From positions 868,001 through 932,000 of the forward strand of contig CP076354.1 in NCBI GenBank assembly GCA_018798825.1: a stretch of 64,000 bases of DNA, given 5' to 3'. Source of the stretch: Ochrobactrum sp. BTU1. Its GTDB lineage: Bacteria; Pseudomonadota; Alphaproteobacteria; Rhizobiales; Rhizobiaceae. Position 1 is the first letter of the stretch. Each line of letters begins with the position of its first letter. The notes below the pieces were generated by a model. That model did not search any database. It was not told the DNA's origin and saw only the letters and a program-made list of their open reading frames with translations. Made by a program: the position numbers and the translations under genes. Positions 36,402 through 44,560 of the stretch are shown piece by piece.

Positions 36402-37820
36402 TTACTTTTTAGCTTTGGCGTTGATGATGTCCTGCGCACGCAGCCAGTCGGGAGTTCCTGACTTCATTTGCTTTTGCGCGCGAATGGCAAATATCTGGGC
36501 CTGCTGCAGCTTTCCGGAATAGTAGTTCATGTCGGCTGTGGCAAGGTCAGCGCGGGCCATATCGCCAGACTGGCCATAGGCTTGCGCTAGATATCCATAT
36601 CCGCCGGGAAACTCTGGGTCGGCCGCAATACCTGCTTTCAGCTCCTTGATAGCATTGGGCATATTGGCCTTGGTGCCAGTAAGCATCAAGGCGCGGCCGT
36701 AGCTCATGCGCAGCAGTGGAGACTTGCGCGTATCAAGAGAAACTGCACGTTGGAAAGCTTTTGCAGCACCTTGTGGGTTGTTAGCCTTAATCAGCACTTC
36801 GCCCATCATTTCCTGGAAATATGGATTCTTTGGCTGTTCTTTGATGAGTGCCTCAAACTTCGGCAGTGCGGCGCGGGCAGAGCCATTCAGATAAGTTGTG
36901 ATTGCGCTGCCATAACGGGCCGGCAGGCCTCCGGGATTACCGCGGAACATACGCTGCAAAGCGCCCATATTGTTGGAGTAGGCTGCGATCTTGGCGCGTG
37001 CCATATCATGTCGGAGTTGCAGCGCTGCGGAATCCGTCTTGTTATAGTTCGGGCTTTTTTTGGCCAGTTCTTCAAGGTTGGAAATTCGCTCGCGTGGCAA
37101 CGGATGGCTGATACGATACTGATCGATCTGGGTGCCGGACAGCGAAAGTGCCGATGCGAAGCGCTGGAACGTATCAAGCATTCCTTTTGTCGACTGGCCG
37201 GTGGCATTGAGATAATTAACAGCCAGACGGTCTGCAGTCATTTCTTCGGTACGCTGATAGCTGAGCAGGCTACGCATTGCCATTTCCGTACTGCCCATTG
37301 CAATGCCGCCACCTGCACCCGCGGCAGCACCGCTGCCTGAAGCAGCACCGGCAACGCCTGCGCCAACGCCCAGAAGCATACCAATAACTGCCATGGTGCG
37401 TGCGCGGCTCAACTGTTCACGCAAGCGATCCTGATGCCCGCCAGCGATATGACCCGCTTCATGCGCAATGACGCCGATGATTTCGTTCGGTGTTTCTGCC
37501 TGCATGATGGCGCCTGTATTGATGAAAATACGGCGGCCATCGACAAAGGCGTTGAAGCTCTGGGAATTGACGAGAATAACGCGGACACCACGTCCGCCTA
37601 ATCCGGCGACTTTGAGAATAGGCGCTGCATAATCGGCGACAAGCGCTTCGATTTCAGCATCGCGTACGATTGGAACGCCGCCACCGCCACGCGATTGCGC
37701 CTGTGCAGGCAGGACGCCTGTAACGGCAACAGCAAGGGCTGCAAAGGCAGCAACTGAACGGCGCATCACATTCTGAAAAGAAAACGCTTTGGTCGTGAAA
37801 GTTGCAGTCATGCTCCCCAT
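36402..37820 (-). CDS. M48-family zinc metalloprotease with TPR repeats (BepA-like)
   Basis: This 472-residue exported protease has a signal peptide (VAAFAALAVAVTGVLPAQAQ), an M48 domain with the zinc motif VIAHEAGHIAGGHQ and the downstream third-ligand region RTEEMTADRLAVNYL. A Gly/Ala-rich loop follows, then a C-terminal TPR region (about 290-465). This is the layout of BepA/YfgC, a periplasmic protease and chaperone for outer-membrane proteins. The start at 37820 follows GAGGAG; an in-frame ATG at 37850 is less well placed. It lies upstream of the DsbA-like gene on the same strand with a 50-bp gap, so the two may be co-transcribed. Confidence 0.9.
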   Translation of the reverse strand: MGSMTATFTTKAFSFQNVMRRSVAAFAALAVAVTGVLPAQAQSRGGGGVPIVRDAEIEALVADYAAPILKVAGLGGRGVRVILVNSQSFNAFVDGRRIFINTGAIMQAETPNEIIGVIAHEAGHIAGGHQDRLREQLSRARTMAVIGMLLGVGAGVAGAASGSGAAAGAGGGIAMGSTEMAMRSLLSYQRTEEMTADRLAVNYLNATGQSTKGMLDTFQRFASALSLSGTQIDQYRISHPLPRERISNLEELAKKSPNYNKTDSAALQLRHDMARAKIAAYSNNMGALQRMFRGNPGGLPARYGSAITTYLNGSARAALPKFEALIKEQPKNPYFQEMMGEVLIKANNPQGAAKAFQRAVSLDTRKSPLLRMSYGRALMLTGTKANMPNAIKELKAGIAADPEFPGGYGYLAQAYGQSGDMARADLATADMNYYSGKLQQAQIFAIRAQKQMKSGTPDWLRAQDIINAKAKK

Positions 37821-37994
37821 AGTGCTCCTCATCCTGCTCAAACGAAACAAAAGCGAATCTTACAAATCCGGCCTAGTTTAAGGGCTTTATATCAATCTTC
37901 ATCGCTGTTTTTACTACAGCGCTGTTGCTTTACCAATCCGGCGATTATAGGGCGGGTGAGTTGCATTGCATTCCCCGCTTTTCTGGAGGCTAAG

Positions 37995-39158
37995 TTGAAT
38001 ACTCTTTCCAACCGTAGCGCAGTCGAACCGTTTCACGCCATGGATGTTCTGGCAGAGGCCAATCGTCGTCGCGCTGCGGGCCATCCAATCATTTCGATGG
38101 CAGTCGGGCAACCGGCAGACCCGGCACCGCAAATCGTGCGGCTGGCTGCGGAACGCGCCCTGAAAGATGGCCGTATCGGTTATACCGATGCTCTAGGGCT
38201 GATAGAGCTGCGCGAAGCAATTGCCGCGCATTATGCTGACAACTATGGCGTAACCGTCTCGCCGGAACGCATTGCGATTACGACAGGGTCATCGGCCGCG
38301 TTCAATCTGGCGTTTCTTGTCTATTTCGATCCAGGCGATCGCGTTGCAATCACGCGCCCGGGCTATCCAGCCTATCGCAATATTCTGACAGCGCTTGGCC
38401 TCGAAGTGGTTGAAATCGCCAATGAAGGCGGCGCATCAGGTGCACTGACCGCTCAGGCATTGGCTGCCGCTCATGCCGAGAAACCGTTGAAGGGCGTACT
38501 TTTTGCAAGTCCCGCCAATCCAACCGGCGCTGTGATTGACAAGCCGGAACTCAAGGCCATCATTGAAACTGCGCGCGATCTTGGTATCCGCGTAATTTCT
38601 GACGAAATCTATCACCGTCTTTCATATGAGAGCGAAGATGTGACGGCACTGCAGATCTCGGACGATGTCACCATCATCAATTCATTCTCAAAATACTACT
38701 GCATGACCGGCTGGCGTATTGGCTGGATGGTTCTGCCAAGTGCTGATGTGCGTGCCATCGAACGCCTCGGCCAGAGCCTTTATATTTCCGCGCCTGAACT
38801 TTCGCAGCGCGCGGCAATTGAAGCGTTTCACGCCACCGCAGAGCTGGAACGCGTGAAAAACCGCTATCGGCAGAACCGCCAAATTCTGCTCGAACACTTG
38901 CCGCGAATGGGGTTAAGCCTCGCCGCGCCAATGGACGGCGCATTCTATGCCTATTGCGATGTTTCGCGCTTCACCAATGACAGCATGGAATTTGCCCGAA
39001 GCATGATTGCTGAAACCAACATTGCGGCTACTCCGGGACGGGATTTTGATCCGATCGACGGGCATCGCACCATGCGCTTTTCTTATGCAGGCAGCATAGA
39101 AGAAATTGAGGAAGTGGTTCGCCGTCTTGAAGAGTGGCTTCCACAACAGCGCGCCTGA
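37995..39158 (+). CDS. PLP-dependent class I/II aminotransferase
   Basis: This 387-residue fold-type I aminotransferase shows MAVGQPADPAPQIVRLAAE at the N-terminus, FASPANPTGAVIDKPELKAI (Asn of the PLP pocket), RVISDEIYHRLSYE, and INSFSKYYCMTGWRIGWM with the PLP lysine. The final FSYAGSIEEIEEVVRRL contains the carboxylate-binding Arg region. Substrate is not clear; relatives are aspartate/alanine-type transaminases. The start is TTG at 37995 with GGAGG 5 bases upstream; an upstream ATG at 37956 lacks a ribosome site. Confidence 0.88.
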   Translation: MNTLSNRSAVEPFHAMDVLAEANRRRAAGHPIISMAVGQPADPAPQIVRLAAERALKDGRIGYTDALGLIELREAIAAHYADNYGVTVSPERIAITTGSSAAFNLAFLVYFDPGDRVAITRPGYPAYRNILTALGLEVVEIANEGGASGALTAQALAAAHAEKPLKGVLFASPANPTGAVIDKPELKAIIETARDLGIRVISDEIYHRLSYESEDVTALQISDDVTIINSFSKYYCMTGWRIGWMVLPSADVRAIERLGQSLYISAPELSQRAAIEAFHATAELERVKNRYRQNRQILLEHLPRMGLSLAAPMDGAFYAYCDVSRFTNDSMEFARSMIAETNIAATPGRDFDPIDGHRTMRFSYAGSIEEIEEVVRRLEEWLPQQRA

Positions 39159-39163
39159 TAGCT

Positions 39164-39357
39164 AGAGCATTTCCTGTTTTAATTGAGTCATTGGAAATGC
39201 TCTATCTATTTGTTTTTGCGCGCATCTTGTTCCGAAAACCGCTTCGCACTTTTCGGGATGCGCTCTAGAGCGGTCCCAGTTAATATTGAATCGTGGAACC
39301 GCTCTATGTTTCTGTTTTTACGCAAAGCCGCTTCGCACTCTTGCTGGAAATGCTTTA
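39164..39357. repeat. Mosaic intergenic repeat, copy 5
   Basis: It consists of AGAGCATTTCCTGTTTTAAT, a mirror AATGCTCT arm, GCGCGCATCTTGTTCCGAAAA, CGCTTCGCACTTTTCGGGATGCGCTCTAGAGCGG, and a GGTCCCAG ... GTGGAACCGCTCTATG module ending in TTTTTACGC and GCTTCGCACTCTTGCTGG. It shares every module with the copies at 1111 and 53129, in shuffled order. Confidence 0.75.
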
Positions 39358-39372
39358 ATTACTAAAACAAAA

Positions 39373-39400
39373 AGAAAACCGGCGTTTCCGCCGGTTTTCT
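39373..39400. terminator. Bidirectional terminator between aminotransferase gene and rne
   Basis: A 12-bp stem (39373-39384 with 39389-39400; AGAAAACCGGCG and complement) with a 4-nt loop lies between convergent genes. The A/T tracts inside both arms serve either strand. Confidence 0.85.
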
Positions 39401-39428
39401 TATATTCTACATCAGAAGTGAGCAGGGC

Positions 39429-42182
39429 TTAGAAAAAGCCCTTCTTCTGCCACCAGCCGCCGCGCTTCGGCTTCTGCTCTTCCGTATCGCTGGAGGTGAC
39501 GACAGGCTCGGTAACCTTCTGCGCTTCTGCAACAGGGGCTACCTCTGGCTCCACCGCAACTTCCTCAACTTCCGGCTTTACAGCAGCCTTGCGTGTACGA
39601 CGCTTAGGCTTTGCGGCTTCTGCATCTTCAGCAGGAGCTGCAACTTCTTCATCAACAGCCTTCTTGCGCGAACGTGTCTTGCGAGCAGGCTTCGCAGGTT
39701 CTTCTGCTGGCTCTGCAACGACGACATCGTCATTCGCCGCTTCTTCGCTCTTTGCAGTCTTACGACCGCGTGGCTTGCGCGCTGGCTTCGCAGGCTTTTC
39801 GTCTGCAACTGTTTCAGCAGCCGGAGCAGCTTCAGTCGCTTCAACAGTGACGGTTTCAACCGCAACGGCCTCAGCAACAACCACATCAACAGGCTGTTTT
39901 TCTACCTTCGCAGGAATGACAGGCGTGTAACCGACGAACTCAGGATCAGGTACTTTGTTGAACTGAATATCGTCTTCACGACGGTTCTTGCGACCGCCAC
40001 GACGACCACGACGACGCTTCTTGCGACGATCTTCATCGCTCTGCGAGGCATTGCTCGAAGATGCGTTGTCTTCTTCATCGTCTTCGTCTGAATCGTCAGA
40101 GCCTGCTTCAACCTGCTCAGTCTGTTCGCGATTGTCGCGATCACGACCACCACGACGGCGACGGCGACGACGGCGCTTGCGATCGCCTTCTTCGCTGCTT
40201 TCTTCGCGAGCAGGGGCTTCAGCCTTGATTTCTTCTTCGGCGTCGTCGTCCTCAAGTGGAATCTCAGGATCTTCGATATCGTCTTCGTAAATCATCGGCT
40301 GTACAGGCTGGATGGTTACTGGACGTGTCGAAGGCGCACCCTTGTCGATGACAAAATGCTGATGTCCGACGCTTTCATCGGCATCGATGCTGATATTGGC
40401 ACCGAAACGGCCTTCCAGATCAGCAAGCAGCTGGCGCTTGTGATTGAGGACATAGAGAGCAGACGCTGCAGGCGTGCGAACGACAATGTCGTAGCCCGAA
40501 TGACGCAGCAGATAATCTTCGATGCCACGAATGATATGGAGCGCCATGGACGAGTCGGAACGGATATGACCGGTGCCGCCGCAATGCTGGCAAACCTGCA
40601 TCGTGCTTTCGAGAACGGATGCGCGAATACGCTGACGCGACATTTCCAGAAGGCCGAAATGCGAGATACGGCCGACCTGAATGCGAGCACGGTCGTCTTT
40701 CAGGCAGTCCTTCATCTTCTTTTCGACAGCGCGATTGTTGCGCTTTTCTTCCATGTCGATGAAGTCGACGACGATAAGACCTGCAAGGTCGCGCAGACGC
40801 AGCTGGCGCGCAACTTCTTCAGCTGCTTCCAGATTTGTCTGCAGTGCAGTGTCTTCAATCGAATGCTCACGGGTCGAACGCCCGGAGTTCACGTCGATTG
40901 CAACCAGAGCTTCGGTCTGGTTGATGATGAGATAACCGCCGGATTTCAGCGTCACCTGTGGCAGAAGCATACGATCAAGCTGTGCTTCCAGACCATAGCG
41001 CGTGAAGACTGGCACCTGTTCGCGGTAAGGCTGAACGACCTTGGCGTGGCTCGGCATGAGCATACGCATGAAGTCCTTCGCTTCGCGATAACCGGTTTCA
41101 CCTGATACGAGAATCTCGGTGATGTCTTTGTTATAAAGATCGCGGATCGAGCGCTTGATCAGGCTGCCTTCTTCATAGACGAGGGAAGGCGCTGTCGACT
41201 GCAATGTCAGCGTGCGGACATTTTCCCACATGCGCATCAGATATTCGTAGTCGCGCTTAACTTCCGCCTTGGTGCGGTTTGCGCCAGCGGTACGAAGGAT
41301 CACGCCCATGCCCTGCGGCACTTCGAGTTCCTTGACGATTTCCTTCAGGCGCTTGCGATCCTGCGGATTGGTGATCTTGCGCGAAATGCCGCCACCGCGC
41401 GCGGTGTTTGGCATGAGAACCGAGTAACGGCCAGCAAGCGACAGATATGTGGTGAGAGCTGCGCCCTTATTGCCGCGCTCTTCCTTAACGACCTGAACCA
41501 GAATGATCTGTCGGCGCTTGATGACTTCCTGAATATTGTACTGACGACGGCTGGTGCGGCCATGCGAAGGAAGTTCTTCCATCGCATCTTCCGAGCCTAC
41601 CGATTCAACGATGTCTTCTTCGTTCTCAACATCATTGTCGTCATCATCGTCACCATTGTCGGTGTCGATTGCTTCGGAAATGACATGTCCAGCTTGCTTC
41701 ATCAATGCGATGGCAGGAGTGCCAGGAACGTAATTTTCAAAAGCCGGTCCGACAGGTTCGGCTGCAGGCAAGCCGCTATTCGAACCGCCTGAATGCGAAT
41801 CACCGTTCTGGCCATCACGACGTCCGCGACGGCGATGACGGCGCGAACGGTCGTTCTTTGCCTTCGGCTCTTCGTCTTCATCTTCTGCGCGCGCAGCTTT
41901 TGCTTCCGCTTCGAGCAGGGCCAGACGATCAGCAACCGGGATCTGGTAATAATCCGGATGAATTTCAGAGAATGCGAGGAAGCCATGGCGATTGCCGCCA
42001 TATTCCACGAACGCAGCCTGAAGAGATGGTTCGACGCGGGTAACGCGTGCGAGATAGATATTACCCTTCAGCTGCTTCTTATGTTCCGACTCGAAGTCGA
42101 ATTCTTCAATTTTGTTCCCACGCGTTACGATAACGCGCGTCTCCTCCGGGTGGGAGGCATCTATAAGCATTTTGTTGGACAT
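39429..42182 (-). CDS. rne: Ribonuclease E/G family endoribonuclease
   Basis: This 917-residue RNase E is the hub of mRNA decay and rRNA/tRNA processing. An S1 domain begins near residue 35 and is split by a charged insertion (about 95-225, with NDRSRRHRRRGRRDG). The catalytic metal ligands lie in ALVAIDVNSGRS and GLIVVDFIDMEEKRNNR. The zinc-link is VCQHCGGTGH. The C-terminal half is disordered: two polybasic arms (RKRRRRRRRRGGRDR and RRKKRRRGRRGGRKNRR) suited to RNA binding, Ala/Pro/Glu repeats with KPARK motifs, and the conserved terminus RGGWWQKKGFF. The ATG follows AGGAAAG. Its leader is long. Confidence 0.96.
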   Translation of the reverse strand: MSNKMLIDASHPEETRVIVTRGNKIEEFDFESEHKKQLKGNIYLARVTRVEPSLQAAFVEYGGNRHGFLAFSEIHPDYYQIPVADRLALLEAEAKAARAEDEDEEPKAKNDRSRRHRRRGRRDGQNGDSHSGGSNSGLPAAEPVGPAFENYVPGTPAIALMKQAGHVISEAIDTDNGDDDDDNDVENEEDIVESVGSEDAMEELPSHGRTSRRQYNIQEVIKRRQIILVQVVKEERGNKGAALTTYLSLAGRYSVLMPNTARGGGISRKITNPQDRKRLKEIVKELEVPQGMGVILRTAGANRTKAEVKRDYEYLMRMWENVRTLTLQSTAPSLVYEEGSLIKRSIRDLYNKDITEILVSGETGYREAKDFMRMLMPSHAKVVQPYREQVPVFTRYGLEAQLDRMLLPQVTLKSGGYLIINQTEALVAIDVNSGRSTREHSIEDTALQTNLEAAEEVARQLRLRDLAGLIVVDFIDMEEKRNNRAVEKKMKDCLKDDRARIQVGRISHFGLLEMSRQRIRASVLESTMQVCQHCGGTGHIRSDSSMALHIIRGIEDYLLRHSGYDIVVRTPAASALYVLNHKRQLLADLEGRFGANISIDADESVGHQHFVIDKGAPSTRPVTIQPVQPMIYEDDIEDPEIPLEDDDAEEEIKAEAPAREESSEEGDRKRRRRRRRRGGRDRDNREQTEQVEAGSDDSDEDDEEDNASSSNASQSDEDRRKKRRRGRRGGRKNRREDDIQFNKVPDPEFVGYTPVIPAKVEKQPVDVVVAEAVAVETVTVEATEAAPAAETVADEKPAKPARKPRGRKTAKSEEAANDDVVVAEPAEEPAKPARKTRSRKKAVDEEVAAPAEDAEAAKPKRRTRKAAVKPEVEEVAVEPEVAPVAEAQKVTEPVVTSSDTEEQKPKRGGWWQKKGFF

Positions 42183-42620
42183 TATTGTCTTTCCTGCCGG
42201 CGCTAAGACGCAAGCCGCGTGCGCCGGACGAAACCCTTAAGGCTGTCGTCCTGGCTGGGATGCGTCTGCCGGATGATAATGGGTTCGTCGGAATAAAAGC
42301 TGCTGTCCTTGCGCGCGATGGCCTCATGGCGATCACGGTCTTCAGGCTTGCGATGGTCAGTCTTGCTTGACCCATAGCTGTTCCGAACGAAACGACCTCA
42401 TATATGACCCGAAAAAGCCGGGCCGACCTCTTTGCTCTTTTCAGAGCACTGGCGACAGCGCGTATCAGTACGCAGTCGGCCGATTAAAAAACGGAGGCAG
42501 CAGGGGAGCCGTATTCCGTTGAATTCTGTGCGGGCTATTGGAGCAACAAACGTATATGCCACTGTTTTCGCTGCTTTTAGTAACGGTTCAAATTGAGAAC
42601 CGGCAAACGATTCTGGCAGC
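42183..42620 (-). promoter_or_regulatory. Long 5' leader of rne
   Basis: No gene is supported between rne and the repeat at 42739. If transcription starts at the candidate promoter at 42627-42655, the leader is about 440 nt, with several short stems and a six-T run near 42490 (minus strand). RNase E genes in other bacteria are often autoregulated through a long leader; that this one is regulated so is inference. Small open frames here show no family resemblance. Confidence 0.5.
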
Positions 42621-42626
42621 TGCTCC

Positions 42627-42655
42627 ATAACCTAACTAAGCTTTTATGGCGTCAA
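42627..42655 (-). promoter_or_regulatory. Candidate rne promoter
   Basis: On the minus strand TTGACG (42655-42650) and GGTTAT (42632-42627) are 17 bp apart. The first hexamer is close to consensus and the second partly so. Confidence 0.4.
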
Positions 42656-42738
42656 TTGAACTATGACAAGTACGAATATCAGTTGACACCTTCATCGTAA
42701 TTTTGCCGAAAGATGATTATAGGGCTCAAAATGCCCTG

Positions 42739-42905
42739 CTAGTGGTCTGATTTCGACATTTGCGTCCCTCTGATACAGGCGCCGAGCAAATGTCGGAATC
42801 GCAAAGATCACTAGTAACTTTAAGCATCTACTGGATTTTTCGCATTTGACGTTTGAAACAGCATCTCATTCAGCGGGGATTCAAGCGTCAAATTCAATCC
42901 ACTAG
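42739..42905. repeat. 167-bp double-palindrome repeat, copy B (reverse orientation)
   Basis: Palindrome B comes first (42739-42763 with 42786-42814; CTAGTGGTCTGATTTCGACATTTGC against GCAAATGTCGGAATC and GATCACTAG), then palindrome A (42827-42905; ATTTGACGTTTGA against TCAAGCGTCAAATTCAATCC). Order and orientation are the reverse of the copy at 24512-24678, and total length is the same. From 42906 to 43043 only the amiC leader remains. Confidence 0.8.
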
Positions 42906-43043
42906 AGCCATTAGATGCGAGCTGAAAAGTGTTCATTAACTATAATTTTGTACGGGTAGATTTATGAAGTGCGCGCAATCATAGGTCTTGGCTGAAATGT
43001 CAGGATTTGAGATTATTCGATAATATCTGGATCGCGATTACGG

Positions 43044-44306
43044 ATGCATTGTCTGAGCTTTAAAAACGCAGCAAACAAAATTTCGGCAGTTCGAAGCACG
43101 CTCGCGCTTCTGGCGATGGTTTTTGCCGCTATTTTCCATGTCGGTTCGGCCGTTGCTGCTGACGAAGCGCCACTTTCTGCTCTTACATATCGTATGGCGG
43201 GGGACGATCTGCGAATGCGGGTCGTTGTGATGTTTGATCGTAAGCCGGAAGTTTCGACGCTGCTGCTCGACAATCCGCATCGCCTGGTCTTTGATCTTCC
43301 AGAAACGCGTTTCGGCTTTGATGAAAAAAGCCTGGAGGCGAGGGGGATTGTATCGCGCGTGCGCTATGGCCTGGTTGGAAAAAGCCGGTCACGTCTTATT
43401 CTCACCTTGCGTGGACCATTCAACGTCGAAAACGTTCAGGTGATCCAAAACGAAACAACGTCGGGTTATCGGCTTGTCGCGGATATCATTGCGTCCTCTG
43501 ATCGCGAGTTTTCTGAAAGGCTCAAGTCGCAGCATGAGGTTACTGGCTCAACTGAGCGTAAGTCCGCAACGGCTGCTAAGGCAGTTGCATCCGAATCCGG
43601 CGGGGCGCGGCCATTCATCGTGATGTTAGATCCCGGCCATGGTGGTATCGATAGCGGTGCTGAAAGCCTGAGTGGTATTAAAGAAAAAGATCTGACACTT
43701 GCCTTTGGTCAGGAGCTGCGCGATCGGCTGGGTAAGGAGAAGAATATCAAAGTCATGATGACGCGAGATGACGACACATTCCTGCGTCTCTCAGAGCGCG
43801 TGCGACTGGCTCGCCAGTACGAGGCTGATCTTTTCATTTCCATCCATGCCGATACGATCAATCAGGGCGATATACGCGGGGCGACGGTATATACAATTTC
43901 CGACAAAGCCTCTGACTCCGTTGCGCGAGCCATGGCTGAACGTGAAAACAAGTCGGATAGCGTTGCGGGCGCCGTTCCAGAAGAACTCCCGGAAGTTGCC
44001 GATATTCTGCTCGACCTGACTCGCCGGGAAACGCATACATTTTCGTTGAGCTTTGCCGAGAAGGTCATCAGTTCCCTGCAGGGTGAGGTAAACCTCATCA
44101 ATAATCCGCATCGCTTTGCCGGTTTTCAGGTTCTGCGCGCGCCTGATGTGCCATCAGTGCTTATCGAAATCGGATATCTCTCCAATGCTGAAGACGAAAA
44201 ACTGATCAGTAATCCTGAGTGGCGTCGCAAATTGGCTGACCGTATTGCCCGGGCGGTAAAAGCGTTCGAAATCCAAAAACACCCGGACACTTTGTCAAAA
44301 GGCTAG
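43044..44306 (+). CDS. amiC: N-acetylmuramoyl-L-alanine amidase with AMIN domain (AmiC type)
   Basis: This 420-residue exported amidase splits septal peptidoglycan by cutting the MurNAc-L-Ala bond. A signal peptide ends near SAVAADEAP (residue 33). The AMIN domain (about 40-145) would target it to the division site: RVVVMFDRKPEVSTLLLDNP, VFDLPETRFGF. The amidase_3 domain (about 190-405) has VMLDPGHGGIDSGAES, the second His in DLFISIHADTINQ and the catalytic Glu in VLIEIGYLSN. A blocking helix is probably the stretch around VPEELPEVADILLDL. LytM factors activate this class; an NlpD-like one is encoded at 15.97 kb. mrcA follows. Confidence 0.93.
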   Translation: MHCLSFKNAANKISAVRSTLALLAMVFAAIFHVGSAVAADEAPLSALTYRMAGDDLRMRVVVMFDRKPEVSTLLLDNPHRLVFDLPETRFGFDEKSLEARGIVSRVRYGLVGKSRSRLILTLRGPFNVENVQVIQNETTSGYRLVADIIASSDREFSERLKSQHEVTGSTERKSATAAKAVASESGGARPFIVMLDPGHGGIDSGAESLSGIKEKDLTLAFGQELRDRLGKEKNIKVMMTRDDDTFLRLSERVRLARQYEADLFISIHADTINQGDIRGATVYTISDKASDSVARAMAERENKSDSVAGAVPEELPEVADILLDLTRRETHTFSLSFAEKVISSLQGEVNLINNPHRFAGFQVLRAPDVPSVLIEIGYLSNAEDEKLISNPEWRRKLADRIARAVKAFEIQKHPDTLSKG

Positions 44307-44560
44307 AATTATGTAATGTTTAGTGGGGGGCTCATATTCATCCCTGCTGATAAGATGCATGGTTGCAACAGTTTCTTGGATTTTTGTCGCTGCCCGGCAT
44401 TTGCATGCGTTAAATTGGTAAAAACATAGAAACGATCTTGCCTTTGACGCATTTGATGGTCACTAAACCAGCTTGTTGCCAATGCGGCATAGGTCGACGG
44501 GTGCTCGTTTTGATTGCCCCTAAATATATGCGAATGATCTGAAGGCAGGATCCCGGATTT

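Noticed and set aside
42106..42375. Open frames on both strands in the rne leader
   Set aside because: They overlap the rne start or leader, have no ribosome site and no recognisable domain.
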